Part shown: positions 9,477-20,545 of the stretch, one piece after another | Layout: every line of letters starts with the position of its first letter | Position numbering within the stretch: position 1 is the first letter of the stretch | Assembly (NCBI RefSeq): GCF_012790675.1 | Contig: NZ_CP046391.1 | Coordinates: 814,891-878,890 of the forward strand | DNA from: Anaplasma platys | Lineage (GTDB): Bacteria; Pseudomonadota; Alphaproteobacteria; Rickettsiales; Anaplasmataceae | DNA length: 64,000 bases | Direction of reading: 5' to 3' | Program-made: the position numbers and the translations under genes | The notes under the pieces: generated by a model | Told to the model about the DNA's origin: nothing | The model's database searches: none | What the model saw: only the letters and a program-made list of their open reading frames with translations

Positions 9477-10769
9477 GTGATTGAGAGATATAGCATTCCC
9501 GAAATGGCTGCCATTTGGGAAGAAGAAAATAAATATAGAATTTGGCTCGATGTTGAAATAAGCGCCTGTGAGGCACAGATAAAACTCGGAAAGGTTCCTG
9601 CACAGGTGTTGGATAGCCTGGTGGCGCTGCGTGGGAAAAAGTTCGACACGGAGAGGATTCGCAATATAGAAAGTGAAGTAAAGCACGATGTCATAGCCTT
9701 CTTGACCTATATAGCTGAGTCCTCGTCCACAGATATCAGGTATCTCCACTACGGGATGACCAGCTCTGATGTGCTTGATACATGCCTTTCGTTGCAGCTT
9801 AAGCAGTCCTGCGGCATTTTGCTAAAAAACTTAGACGACGTGCTTGCTGTACTCAAAAAGCGTTCCGAAGAGACTAAGTACCTTATATGCATTGGAAGAA
9901 GCCATGGGGTACACGCAGAGCCGATTACCTTTGGGGTAAAGCTCGCCAGATTCTACGCTGAGTTTGAACGGAATCGCCACCGCTTGCTAAACGCGGAGAA
10001 GGAAATATCTGTGTGTAAAGTTTCTGGAGCGATGGGCAATTTCGCACACTTGGACCCGTTCGTGGAAGAGTATGTCGCCAGCTCTCTTGGTTTGGAACCA
10101 GAAACAGCCTCTTCGCAGGTTATTCCCCGCGATAGGCATGCGGTGTTTTTTGCAACTTTGGGAGTTATAGCCTCTTCAATAGAGAGAGTTGCTACAGAAA
10201 TTCGTCATTTACAACAAACCGAGGTGCGGGAGGTAACTGAGCCTTTCAGTCCCGGTCAGAAAGGTAGTTCTGCTATGCCTCATAAGCAAAACCCTATATT
10301 GGGTGAGAATTTGACTGGCCTTTCTAGGATGATTAGGAGCTACGTCGTCCCCTCAATGGAAAACGTTGCCCTGTGGCACGAGAGGGACATTTCGCATTCA
10401 TCGGTGGAAAGGTTCATTGCACCTGACGCCTGTGTGACTATGAACTTTGCGCTAGTCAGGCTGGCATACTTACTGGAACACATGAAGATTGACCGTAAAA
10501 GGGTAAAGGTGAATCTGGACGCTACCCGTAATATGGTGTTGTCGCAGCGTGTGCTGCTGGCGCTGATTGACACCGGAATCAGCAGGGAAGATGCGTATAA
10601 GGTAGTCCAGCATTGCGCCATGGATAGCCATAACAAGGGCACGGACTTTGTTGAGAGTATAAAACAACATCCCATGGCTGTTGGTTGTCTTCCAGCTTTG
10701 GATTCCATAACGAATTTTGACTACTATACGAAACATATAGACTTCATATTCAGGAGAGTATTCGGCTAG
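9477..10769 (+). CDS. purB: Adenylosuccinate lyase
   Basis: PurB acts twice in purine synthesis: it releases fumarate from SAICAR and from adenylosuccinate. From the GTG at 9477 (VIERYSIPEMAAIWEEENKY) the product is 430 aa, the normal length; the open frame back to 9330 adds 49 residues not seen in the family. The lyase fold is clear: HYGMTSSDVLDTCLSLQL (about residue 86), the catalytic-histidine region IGRSHGVHAEPITFG, and the superfamily signature GSSAMPHKQNPILGENL (about 260-277). Its presence fits the known retention of de novo purine synthesis in Anaplasmataceae. Confidence 0.95.
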   Translation: MIERYSIPEMAAIWEEENKYRIWLDVEISACEAQIKLGKVPAQVLDSLVALRGKKFDTERIRNIESEVKHDVIAFLTYIAESSSTDIRYLHYGMTSSDVLDTCLSLQLKQSCGILLKNLDDVLAVLKKRSEETKYLICIGRSHGVHAEPITFGVKLARFYAEFERNRHRLLNAEKEISVCKVSGAMGNFAHLDPFVEEYVASSLGLEPETASSQVIPRDRHAVFFATLGVIASSIERVATEIRHLQQTEVREVTEPFSPGQKGSSAMPHKQNPILGENLTGLSRMIRSYVVPSMENVALWHERDISHSSVERFIAPDACVTMNFALVRLAYLLEHMKIDRKRVKVNLDATRNMVLSQRVLLALIDTGISREDAYKVVQHCAMDSHNKGTDFVESIKQHPMAVGCLPALDSITNFDYYTKHIDFIFRRVFG

Positions 10770-13708
10770 CACGGGGCAACGTCTTGGCTTGGTGGAATTC
10801 TGGCACCCAGAATTGATAGAGCGCGCGGTTAAGCTCTGCTGTTGCGCTCACACGAAATGCATGTACTTAGTATCCAGGTGAGGATTTGCTTGCGTTGGGT
10901 GATGTCTTAGCTTGGAGAGTGAGTTCTGTAAAAAACGTGCATAATGGGGAGGATCAACCTGTCACGCTACTACATTGCTGCTGATGCGCAGTTGCGAACG
11001 AGGAAACAGATACGACAGCGCTGATAGCATGTTTACGTAAAGTGCCATACAACATCGCATCACTGTCATGCAAGCGTCTTAATAGGCTGCTGCGCACTGT
11101 TAGTTTCCGTAGCAGCTGAAAACAGAGCAGAGATTTACGGACATTTGCTTAATAGGCTTCACTCCGTTATCTGCTATCACGACACTTGCTGGCATACTCT
11201 TCCGAAGACACCCATAGATAACCGTTCAATACCTCCCCCTGCTATTCATGCAGACCACACTAAATACATGTAACACAATAAAACCACATTGCGCTTTAAG
11301 CAGGTACCATAAGCTTTTGCACTGAACCTGTAAGGGATATCTATCTCGAGTAATGGACGCAGTGGTATGCCGAAAACAACACAATTGCTAAAAGTAACAA
11401 TCCCCGCATTATCTATAAGAGTACTACGCAGTAGTTCTAGAACAAATATTTCCCTTTGTTTTTCCCCGATATACCCAAGCAGGACAATTGCGTATTCCAC
11501 GCTAGAAACAGCAATAAAACTCTAACGACTTGCCAATAAAGACCAAGACGGCTTCTGGCAGGCTTTTGGCTACAGACAGATATCTCTGTCAGCTTACAAC
11601 AGATAATACCCAGAGGAAATTACGCTGTAATCAGTCACATAGCAGCACAAGCTGCAATTCAAAACTTTTGCCAAGTCCCAAGCACACTAGCTGACGAGGT
11701 TTTACCCTTTAGGATAACCAAAGCTAGATACTACCACCAAGCAATGTACCTCCTGGCTATAGACATCCGAACATAAAAAGTAAAACCATCACATCATAGA
11801 AATAAAAATAGAGCCTGCCTGGAAAGGCGAAATACCCCATAAAAACACTATCATACACACGAAGATTCTAATTTTCATATTTTAAAATCCCCGCCACTTT
11901 ATATCAAAACTTCTAGCGAAGTTGCATAACTTATACTAAGTAGTGTTGGTGCTTTGAACACATTGCAGAGAATCACACTCAGAAGATACAGCAAAGAACC
12001 GTCATATCCTGCAAGGTTACCAATAAGTGCGTGTTAAAACCCATGTAAATCATCCTATTGTCCCAGCAACAAAAAACTGAAAATACATGAACTCGTAAAC
12101 TATTTAATATACATAAAACACACCTCACAGTGGTGCTTAATAATAGCGTCTGGACTATCTCAACCATTTCGAGAAATATAATGATTCCCAAGTGTTTTAA
12201 ATTGGCGCTGCAGAGCTATAGAATGACACGTAGCAGGTGAATTTTCATTGCGCTGTATAGCCGCAAACGCCGGTCCACGCCTCGTATTACCGCTAAGTAA
12301 TAAAAATGTCTTAAATCTGTATCTGTCCATAAAAATTCAACATCCCTATTGACTCACCGACACACTAAAGATAAAATGCGGGACAGTCTAATTAACAAAT
12401 TAATTGACTGCTTGGGGCCTTACTCTACGGTCAATGCATAACCATTAGGTAACACACACACTTTATCTTAGTAGAGCAAGGCCACCCTTTTTAGCGGACG
12501 TTTCGTTCTTAGCGTGCTCGGGGGTCAGTGTACTTTTGCTCATAAGGTGCATCTAGTCACGGAAAACAGACCAAAAGCGAACAGCTTAATTGGTGAAAGA
12601 AAGTCATAAAATCGCGTATGTGTGCCGATGCTTTAAGAGATGGCGTCGGTCGAGAAAAACAAAAGGTTTGTTTCTTGGAACGACCTATAGCATTGAAAAA
12701 ATATGCGTAATGAAAAACAACGCCTGAGGTATATCACTTTAACATAGTGTGTGGGCTAAATTTGTATTCGGAACACGAATCCAATGTGAACTTTTCCAAC
12801 CTATAGCTGCTACAAAGCAATAGAGACAAATGTCTGTCATAGCGGTAAAACACTATACCCGATAAAAACAAAGATAAACCTTACCAGAAGTAACTAAAAA
12901 ACGCCTACTTTGCACGGGAAAGGTGACTATTACGCCACTGAAAAATATGGACTTAAGTGCTATGAAAAACGGTACAGCCGCTCGTAAACCTATTGGAGCA
13001 AATTATTGTAGAAACCAAACTGCGCCAATGTGATAAATCCACCACATCTCATTGCTTTTCCACAGGATATCTTGAGTAACTCAGCTCACGTCATTGTCAT
13101 CAACAGGCGCACCTATGCCTGACACAGAAATGCAACACGTAAGAAATGTGGCTAATTGAAAGTGGAAAAAAGCCATCCACATTACAGAGTAAGCTCTTGC
13201 AGCACACATATAAACAAAGCCCCAGTGCTAAAATAGGCGCCACCTTACTCAAGGAAGAGTTCCAGTGCCCCAAACCCAAAGCCACAATGTAAGGCATGTA
13301 CAAGTAAAAACTGACACCTAGTAAGCAAGAATTGCATGCTCTAATTGACGTTTCACGGCGATGCATTTGGTATGCAGCTTCACAGCAAGAACAGTACTGA
13401 CGAAAAAACAGAGACCAAAAGCTAGCAACGCAAATGTGTAAAGCAACAAGAAAATACAACATGCGGAATGCTATAAAACAGTCACCATCGTGCGCCGACC
13501 GTAGGCAAAAGCGGCACACTACCGGTGTTCGAAGGAGCCCTGGGCACTACTAACCACCGGACTCATGAAAATTCCGAGATAAAGCCGACTAAACGCGATA
13601 CCAACAAAGCGCCACACTTCACTCCCCAAAAGAGCTCGGCTTCAGAAAAGCAGTCACGCAACTCGTAAAGCTTTTATGCTGCTACGCATCCAAGCAGAGT
13701 GCTAAAAA
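10770..13708. other. 2.9-kb region without a recognisable gene
   Basis: Between purB and htpG (convergent) stops are dense in all frames. The longest frame is 13100-13519 on the minus strand (139 codons): it is rich in Cys, Phe and His, has no ribosome site and resembles no family I know. Two related 12-mers (GTCTTGGCTTGG near 10790 and GTCTTAGCTTGG near 10905) are the only repeat I noticed. It may be a decayed gene region, as is common in Anaplasmataceae, or hold an unseen RNA. Confidence 0.4.
10796..10814 (+). terminator. Hairpin after purB
   Basis: AATTCTGG-CAC-CCAGAATT is an 8-bp perfect stem with a 3-base loop, 27 bp after the purB stop. No T-run follows; it may be a weak terminator or an RNA-stabilising stem. 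Confidence 0.35.
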
Positions 13709-15637
13709 CTAAGCGCTACCACCCAACAACTTACCCAAAACTTGGTTGATGCGACCTGCAAAGTCGACCGTACTACGAATTTCTTCGCCTTCTATAATGC
13801 ACGCTTCATCAAACAGCAAATGGGCTACATTAGCCAGAAAGTCGCTCTCACCCTGCGCACCATACTCTTTAAGCAAGTTTTTAAACACATCATGCTCAGC
13901 ATTAATCTCGAGAATACGCGAACCCTTATAGTTCAACTGTTTTTGCTCCCTGAGGAATCTTTCCATACGGATATCCATGGAGCTATCAGGCACAGCAAGA
14001 CACACTAAACTGGTCGTGAGCTTCTTCGACACCCTCACATCGCTCACTACGTCGCTAAGCACTTTCTTCAGATACTCAACAAAAGCATCCACCCTTTCCT
14101 TATCTAACTCAGCCCCCGTTGCGGAATCCTTATCTTTACCCTCACCATCCTCGGTCTCACCAAGACACTTCTCCAAGTCCTTCTCATCAACACGTATAAC
14201 AGACTTTAAGGACACTCCCTTGTATTCAGACACCACGCTGGTCCAAAAGTCATCAACGGGATCAACGAGAAGCAAAACTTCGACACCACTGCTTACTAGC
14301 CTCTCTATCTGCGGGCTTCTCATTGTAGATTCCAGATCGTTACCCGTAAGATAAAATATGTTCTCCTGTCCCGGCTTCATTCTAGATATGTAATCCGCCA
14401 AACTAGTCAGCTCCTGCTTACTGCTGCTACTGTGGAATCTACAAACTGATAGTAATCCCTCGCGGGATTCCGTATCCAAGCTTTCGCATAGCCCCTCCTT
14501 AAGCACAGGACCGAAGTTTTCCCAGAATTTGCTATAGCTCTCTGGATCACTCTCAGACCTTTCACGCAAGGACGAAAGAACCTTTTTGGTGACCGAAGCC
14601 TTAATCTTCTCTATCACGCGGTTATTCTGCAGAGTCTCCCTACTTATATTCAACGGCAGGTCAGATGAGTCTATGACACCACGAATAAACCTCAGATATT
14701 GAGGAATGATTTGCACATTATCTTCCGTGATGAACACTCTGTTTACATACAGTTTTACAGAGCACCTTCTGTCTGGATGAAAGAGATCAAAAGGCTTGAT
14801 AGAGGGGATGTACAACAAATTTGTGTATTCAATAGCACCCTCGTTTTTGTTGTGAATAACCATCCAAGGATCACTGCCAATATGAGCTACGGAACGGAAA
14901 AATTCTTTATGCTCTTCAGCGGTAACTTCGGCTTTTGGCTTTGTCCATATTGCAACACCACTGTTCAGCTTTTCCTCGTTTCCTTTGTCATCCAAAAAGT
15001 ACACCGGATAGCCAACATGATCTGAGTATGTGGTGATCACGTGCTCCAACCGAAACTTGTCTAAGAAGTCCACCTCATCTTCCTTCAGGGTCATAGTTAT
15101 CTTAGTCCCCCTTGGAAGAGCATCGTCTAGTTCCTCAATGGCGAACCCGCTGTCACCATTAGACTTCCATCTGTATCCTACATTCTCTCCTGCCCTGCGA
15201 GTGTCAACCACCACCTCGCTGGCAACCATGAAGACGGAGTAAAAACCAACCCCAAACTTTCCTATCAAATCATATCCCTTGGCTTTGCTGTCACCCAGTG
15301 CCTCAAGAAACCTTTGCGTACCAGAACGGGCGATTGTCCCCAAATTTTCAATCAGCTCCTGGCGATTCATTCCAATGCCATTATCGGCGACAACGAGCTC
15401 TTTTTTATCCTTGTCTGCAGATATCACTATCCTTAGCTCTTCACCTTCCTCCAGCAAGCTGTGGTCAGACAAAAACTCGTGTCTTATCTTGTCGCACGCG
15501 TCTGACGCGTTTGATACCAGCTCCCTGAGAAAAATGTCCTTATTAGTGTACAGGGAATGTACTACAAGGCTCAGTACCTTGCCGACCTCGGCCCCAAATT
15601 CCATTTCTTCTACAACACCTGCCACTACATCCCCCAC
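13709..15637 (-). CDS. htpG: Chaperone HtpG (Hsp90)
   Basis: This is a cytosolic ATP-dependent chaperone of the Hsp90 family, 642 aa, full length. The N-terminal GHKL ATPase is clear: [18 protein letters not shown] (catalytic Glu and Mg-binding Asn), VVADNGIGM and [14 protein letters not shown]. The middle domain follows ([25 protein letters not shown] with the catalytic Arg), then a C-terminal dimerisation domain ending [14 protein letters not shown]. An acidic/charged insert ([18 protein letters not shown]) separates middle and C-terminal regions. The C-terminal MEEVD of cytosolic eukaryotic Hsp90 is absent, as expected. The YfgM-like gene lies upstream on the same strand, 69 bp away. Confidence 0.97.
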   Translation of the reverse strand: MGDVVAGVVEEMEFGAEVGKVLSLVVHSLYTNKDIFLRELVSNASDACDKIRHEFLSDHSLLEEGEELRIVISADKDKKELVVADNGIGMNRQELIENLGTIARSGTQRFLEALGDSKAKGYDLIGKFGVGFYSVFMVASEVVVDTRRAGENVGYRWKSNGDSGFAIEELDDALPRGTKITMTLKEDEVDFLDKFRLEHVITTYSDHVGYPVYFLDDKGNEEKLNSGVAIWTKPKAEVTAEEHKEFFRSVAHIGSDPWMVIHNKNEGAIEYTNLLYIPSIKPFDLFHPDRRCSVKLYVNRVFITEDNVQIIPQYLRFIRGVIDSSDLPLNISRETLQNNRVIEKIKASVTKKVLSSLRERSESDPESYSKFWENFGPVLKEGLCESLDTESREGLLSVCRFHSSSSKQELTSLADYISRMKPGQENIFYLTGNDLESTMRSPQIERLVSSGVEVLLLVDPVDDFWTSVVSEYKGVSLKSVIRVDEKDLEKCLGETEDGEGKDKDSATGAELDKERVDAFVEYLKKVLSDVVSDVRVSKKLTTSLVCLAVPDSSMDIRMERFLREQKQLNYKGSRILEINAEHDVFKNLLKEYGAQGESDFLANVAHLLFDEACIIEGEEIRSTVDFAGRINQVLGKLLGGSA

Positions 15638-15706
15638 TACACTACTCGATACACATCTAAACTAATAACTGGGTGTCACTTTTTCAAGAGTACATGCAAC
15701 AGAAAC

Positions 15707-16315
15707 TCACTTATTGCCATACACTCGGAGCAGATTTTCCACATTCCTTTTGATCTCAGAGTTCGCCACAGGATCTCCCAGGACTTCTTTCATGATCAGT
15801 ACCGCACCACTAATGTCATCCTTCTTTAGCTTCATTAATATCAAAGCCTCCTTAGCAGATGACTTGTACACAGCATCTTTGCCAGTAGCCAGCCGCAAAA
15901 GCCTCTGCTCTATATCTTCACCTAAATCACCCTCACTGAGCGCTATTATTGCACCAAAATACTCGGCCAGCTCCCGTAATTCCCTAGACAATTTTTTGTC
16001 CTCAGCCAACGAAAAGTATAGTTTCCTAGCGGCTGCAAGGTCCTTGTCTTTAACATACTGCATTGCCAACCTAAACTCGGCAAGATTGACAGCTATGCCC
16101 TTCGACTCCTCAATAACCTTCCTCAGACCAGGAACGATTGGTGAGTCGCCATGTTGCAGCGCAGAATATATAGAATCACCACTCAAAATCAATGCCTGCT
16201 TACTGCGGCTATCAAACCAAAACGCAATGCCAGATGCAGCAATAGACAGGAAAACAACAGCTACAACAGCTACTCGGTAACGCACGAAAAACTCACTAAT
16301 ACTTTCCATACTCAT
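15707..16315 (-). CDS. YfgM-like TPR membrane protein
   Basis: The 202-aa protein has a short N-terminal cytoplasmic segment, one transmembrane helix (VAVVAVVFLSIAASGIAFWF, about residues 13-32) and a helical periplasmic part. That part shows TPR-like repeats: AEFRLAMQYVKDKDLAAARK, AEYFGAIIALSEGDLG, AKEALILMKLKKDDISGA. This plan matches the TPR_21/YfgM group, an ancillary SecYEG partner thought to help hand over exported proteins. Start chosen at the ATG at 16315 because AGGAG lies seven bases upstream; the open frame to 16438 lacks such a site. It probably shares a transcript with htpG. Confidence 0.7.
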   Translation of the reverse strand: MSMESISEFFVRYRVAVVAVVFLSIAASGIAFWFDSRSKQALILSGDSIYSALQHGDSPIVPGLRKVIEESKGIAVNLAEFRLAMQYVKDKDLAAARKLYFSLAEDKKLSRELRELAEYFGAIIALSEGDLGEDIEQRLLRLATGKDAVYKSSAKEALILMKLKKDDISGAVLIMKEVLGDPVANSEIKRNVENLLRVYGNK

Positions 16316-17201
16316 CGCAGCTCTCCTACACAAATTCGCACGTAATGTAAGGATATGCCCTCGCACAGTCAATAATTTTAGGATGTGCACGGTGCTGGGA
16401 TTGGTCATTTTCCACGAAGAATTCAAGATTAAGACCACAAACCATCTAGCTCTGAGCGTTGCTAAAAATATTTACACTTTGTGACCTGACAAACTTCCGC
16501 CACAACTTACTAAATTTCCAAGCACTACTCGTATATCACTTGAAATCTATGACTCCCACCAAGCTTGTCCCTAATCGCCCCTCCATAAGTGCAACATTAC
16601 GGGCTTTAAACATAAAAACAGTTTTCCCAATTTTATGCCCGTAGTAGAACCTCACACGACAACTACAGCATTCCATACCCTCTTCTGCGCAGATTATGAT
16701 GGAAATTACGCAGCAACCCGAATGACCTCATTGGGGTTAGACCCCCTCTATCAGTAACTGAGCAACCCATGACCTTATCTGCTGTATAATTACGTTCGTA
16801 ACATAACACAGTATTTAAGTCACACTGTGCTTTCGTGTTACTAGCAAAATTTCATTAACGGAAGTTACTTACGTCGTATCTTGGTGCTTGGCACAACACT
16901 CAAACTCAATCCCGTATCCCTGGGTACAGTCTGAGAACACAACCAGTCACCACCGCGATTAGTATCGGGGTTCTTTTCGTAGTGCCAAAAACACCCCAAG
17001 TATGCAAGAGTACGGCATGAAGAATTTATAAACTTGAACGGCAAATAAAATTGAAGCTGCAAAGCACCATGCCTGAAGTACAACGCACAAAAAATTACTG
17101 AGTGCACTATGAAAAACAAAGCCACACATAGTAGCAGCAGCCTACATGCGCTCGGACTCGCAGCAAAAGCCCGCTGCACACGGACCTCACAACACGCTGA
17201 C
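16316..17201. other. Intergenic region between YfgM-like gene and nth
   Basis: About 0.9 kb. A minus-strand frame at 16865-17179 (104 codons) begins with a hydrophobic stretch (LLLLCVALFFIVHSVIFCAL), but lacks a ribosome site and its C-terminal half is unremarkable; I do not call it. No RNA gene seen. Confidence 0.4.
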
Positions 17202-17825
17202 TCAGGAATACCTGCTGCTTCGGCACAAGTCGTTTACTATACATTTGTGACAGAGCGGCGTACGAGCTTTACACACATATCTACCGTGAAGGACCAACCA
17301 GTGATGGGCATATAACTTCCACCTTTCCGGTATCACCTTATTGAGCGATTTTTCAACACTCAAAACGCTTTTTTCGTTTACCAACCCCATCCTGTTGCTA
17401 ACCCGAAAAACATGTGTGTCAACCGCTATGGTGGGAACTCCCATAGCTGAATTTAGGAACACATTTGCGCTCTTCCGTCCAACACCAGGAAGTGCTGTAA
17501 GTAATTCAAAATCATTCGGGATAGCCCCGCAGTACTTGCCTTCAATCTCCTCACAAAGCTTAATAATGTTCTTCGCTTTTGAGTTATACAGGCCAATACT
17601 GCTGATATAACTCTTGAGTTTCTCCTGCCCTAAACTGAGCATCTTTTTCGGAGAATCAGCAATATCAAACAATTTTGCAGTAATTTTGTTAACGCTCACA
17701 TCAGTGGCTCTCGCAGACAATACTATAGCAACCAGCAAAGTGAAATCATTGCGATATTCCAACTCTATTGCTGGCTTGGGATTGTCATCAGAAAACCGGC
17801 TGAAAATATCATCTACTACTTCCAT
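17202..17825 (-). CDS. nth: Endonuclease III
   Basis: A bifunctional DNA glycosylase/AP lyase that removes oxidised pyrimidines. The 207-aa protein shows the helix-hairpin-helix LPGVGRKSANVFLN (catalytic Lys in GRK), VDTHVFRVSNRMGL with the catalytic Asp, and the 4Fe-4S cluster ligands C-x6-C-x2-C-x5-C at the end (CKARTPLCHKCIVNDLC). The ATG at 17825 overlaps the last base of the gyrA stop (TGATG), so nth is translationally coupled to gyrA; a TTG one codon earlier is less likely. Confidence 0.95.
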   Translation of the reverse strand: MEVVDDIFSRFSDDNPKPAIELEYRNDFTLLVAIVLSARATDVSVNKITAKLFDIADSPKKMLSLGQEKLKSYISSIGLYNSKAKNIIKLCEEIEGKYCGAIPNDFELLTALPGVGRKSANVFLNSAMGVPTIAVDTHVFRVSNRMGLVNEKSVLSVEKSLNKVIPERWKLYAHHWLVLHGRYVCKARTPLCHKCIVNDLCRSSRYS

Positions 17826-20545
17826 CAACCTTCAGCGGAAAACTGCTCCCCCTCTTCTTTATCACCATCATCGCCACTGTCAACCACAGTAGCCACGGAA
17901 ACAACCCTTTCGTCCTTCTCCGTCTTAAACAATGTCACGCCCTGCGTGCTCCGCCCTATTATCCTGATGTCTGACACCGCTATGCGTATAAGCTTACCCT
18001 TGTCAGTTATCAGCATGACCTGATCACTATGGGCTACAGAAAAACTCGCAACAACGTGCCCATTGCGCGCCGTGGTGAGTATGTTCAACACTCCCACTCC
18101 ACCCCGCGAAGTTGCGCGATATTCATACGCGGAAGTCCTTTTTCCAAACCCGTTCTCAGTAACGGTCAAAATAAACTGCTCGTCCTTGGCCATATTGAGG
18201 AAGGTCTGATTATCTAGACCCAAATTCCCCAGCACTCCAGCAACCTTTCCGGAGACACTCCCCTCCTCAGCAATCTTTATTCTCGACTCTACAGGAACCT
18301 TCAAATACGCCTCACGCACCTCAGAGCTAGCTTCTGCACCATGCAGGATAGACATTGAAATTACCTGATCACCTTCGGCAAGCCTAATTGCCCTCACCCC
18401 GTCAGACATCCTTCCCTTAAACTGCCGCACATTGCTAACAGAGAATCTAATACTCTTACCAAATCTGCTTGAGAGCAAGACATGATCGTCGGTTTTGCAC
18501 ACCAACGCCGCAACTAGCTTATCTCCCTCGTTGAGAACCATGGCTATCTTGCCATTAGACGGAACATACTGGAAGTCAGCCAAGGAATTCCGGCGAATGT
18601 TTCCGGAGGCCGTAGCAAACACCACCTCGAAATCCGCGACATTGCTGCCACTATCAGGATCAAATCCAGGAAGAGGCATCACGCTGGTTATAGACTCCCC
18701 TTCAGCAAGCGGAAATATATTCACCAATGACCTTCCCCGAGATGCAGGCTCACCCAGAGGCAGCTTATAAACCTTAAGCTTGTAAACTTTACCTACATTT
18801 GAGAAAAACAAAACGCTCGTATGCGTGTCCACAACGAACAACTTAGTTGTTACGTCTTCCTCCTTTATACCCTGCGCAACACGCCCTTTGCCACCGCGCT
18901 TTTGCGCCCTGTAATTAGACAGCTTCACCCTCTTGACGAAGCCATTCATCGTGACCGTAACCACCATCTCTTCGCGCGGAATCAAGCTCTCTGCGTCAAT
19001 ATCCCCTTTGGATTCCTCAATGGCAGTCCTCCGTGGAGTTGCCAGCCTCTTCTTTATATCTAAAAACCCATCCCTGATGATACCCATAAGCAGGGAGTCA
19101 GTATTCAGAATCTTAGTGTATTCAGTTATAAGAGCCACCATAGACTCAAGTTCTACAGCCAACTTTCCTTTTTCAAGCCCAGTAAGCCTCTGTAGCCTCA
19201 TCTCCAAAATAGCCTTAACTTGCGGCTGCGTCAGCTGGTACATTCCCCCCTCTATGACCCCAGTAGTGTCGGAAACGAGCTCTATCATATCCTGCACTTC
19301 TTTCGAAGGACTCCACTTCCGCTCACGCAACGCTACAGAAGCCTCAGCAGCATCCCTGGACGCTTTAATTATTGCCACAATTTCGTCTATATTCAAGACA
19401 GCAATATACATACCTATGAACAGATGTGCCCGCTCCCGAACTTTCCTCAGGCGGAATCTCGTTCTACGAACAATAACCTCCCTACGGAATCCCACGAAGG
19501 TAGAGATTATCTCCACAAGCGACATCGTACGAGGCCGGCTATTGTCCAGCACCAACGTGTTTATACTAAAGCTAGTCCTCAGAGGTGTAAGCCCCAGCAG
19601 CTGATTAAGAACTACTTGGGTATTGGTCTGCTTCTTTAACTCTATAGCTACGCGGATACCAGACTTGTTTGATTCATCACGGAGGTCGGCAACACCCTCA
19701 ATTTTCTTTTCCTTTATCAGCTCGTGAATCCGCTCCACAAGCTTGGCCTTGTTCGTCTGATACGGAACCTCATCTATTATTATCGCTTCCCTACCGGACG
19801 GCAGATCCTCTGTGTGCGTTCTTCCTTGGATTACTATGGTACCACGACCAGTCTCAAACGCGGCACGGACGCCAGAACTGCCCATAATTACCCCGCCCGT
19901 GGGAAAATCAGGTCCCGGGATCACTTCCATCAATTCATCTAAAGTGACATAAGGATTATCTATGTATCTGACACAAGCATCGATAATTTCACCCAGGTTG
20001 TGAGAAGGGATATTTGTAGACATCCCCACCGCAACACCTCCAGCGCCGTTTACCAAAACATTGGGAAACTCCGCAGGAAGAACCACGGGCTCCTCCTCGT
20101 TTTCGTCATAGTTGGGACGAAAGTCGACAGTATCCTCATCAATGTCATTCAGCAAGAAATGAGCTGCCTGCGCTAGACGCGCTTCCGTGTACCTCATAGA
20201 GGCTGGAGGATCACCATCAATGGAACCAAAGTTACCCTGGCTGTCTATAAGGGGCACAAGCAATGAGAAGTCTTGAGCCATCCGCACCAAGGCATCGTAA
20301 ATAGCGGTGTCAGCGTGAGGGTGGTATCTACCCATAACATCACCAACCACCCTAGCTGCCTTTTTATACGGCTTATCATGGCTGTACCCGGACTTGTACA
20401 TAGAGTACAAAATCCTCCTGTGCACAGGCTTCAGGCCATCTCGAATGTCAGGAATAGCACGACTCACTATCACGCTCATCGCATAGGACAGATAAGAGTC
20501 CTCTAACTCTTTCTCTATCGAAACCGGCAGAACACCATCACTCAT
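17825..20545 (-). CDS. gyrA: DNA gyrase subunit A
   Basis: GyrA forms the breakage-reunion part of gyrase with GyrB. From the ATG at 20545 it has 906 aa. Visible: [16 protein letters not shown], the QRDR helix [18 protein letters not shown], catalytic Tyr119 in SMRYTEARLAQ, and the beta-pinwheel C-terminal domain with the GyrA box QKRGGKG that separates it from ParC. In E. coli numbering, Gly81 is Ala and Ser83 is Thr here. The frame is open to 20608, but the extra 21 residues are not gyrase-like. The tail is acidic. The segment 20205-20484 is duplicated exactly at 4638-4917. nth follows with a one-base overlap. Confidence 0.97.
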   Translation of the reverse strand: MSDGVLPVSIEKELEDSYLSYAMSVIVSRAIPDIRDGLKPVHRRILYSMYKSGYSHDKPYKKAARVVGDVMGRYHPHADTAIYDALVRMAQDFSLLVPLIDSQGNFGSIDGDPPASMRYTEARLAQAAHFLLNDIDEDTVDFRPNYDENEEEPVVLPAEFPNVLVNGAGGVAVGMSTNIPSHNLGEIIDACVRYIDNPYVTLDELMEVIPGPDFPTGGVIMGSSGVRAAFETGRGTIVIQGRTHTEDLPSGREAIIIDEVPYQTNKAKLVERIHELIKEKKIEGVADLRDESNKSGIRVAIELKKQTNTQVVLNQLLGLTPLRTSFSINTLVLDNSRPRTMSLVEIISTFVGFRREVIVRRTRFRLRKVRERAHLFIGMYIAVLNIDEIVAIIKASRDAAEASVALRERKWSPSKEVQDMIELVSDTTGVIEGGMYQLTQPQVKAILEMRLQRLTGLEKGKLAVELESMVALITEYTKILNTDSLLMGIIRDGFLDIKKRLATPRRTAIEESKGDIDAESLIPREEMVVTVTMNGFVKRVKLSNYRAQKRGGKGRVAQGIKEEDVTTKLFVVDTHTSVLFFSNVGKVYKLKVYKLPLGEPASRGRSLVNIFPLAEGESITSVMPLPGFDPDSGSNVADFEVVFATASGNIRRNSLADFQYVPSNGKIAMVLNEGDKLVAALVCKTDDHVLLSSRFGKSIRFSVSNVRQFKGRMSDGVRAIRLAEGDQVISMSILHGAEASSEVREAYLKVPVESRIKIAEEGSVSGKVAGVLGNLGLDNQTFLNMAKDEQFILTVTENGFGKRTSAYEYRATSRGGVGVLNILTTARNGHVVASFSVAHSDQVMLITDKGKLIRIAVSDIRIIGRSTQGVTLFKTEKDERVVSVATVVDSGDDGDKEEGEQFSAEG

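Noticed and set aside
13100..13519. 139-codon minus-strand frame with hydrophobic, Cys-rich product
   Set aside because: No ribosome site, no recognisable domain and odd composition; it lies in a stop-rich gap. Kept only as a note in the gap entry.
16865..17179. 104-codon minus-strand frame with a possible membrane segment
   Set aside because: No ribosome site, and the second half looks random.
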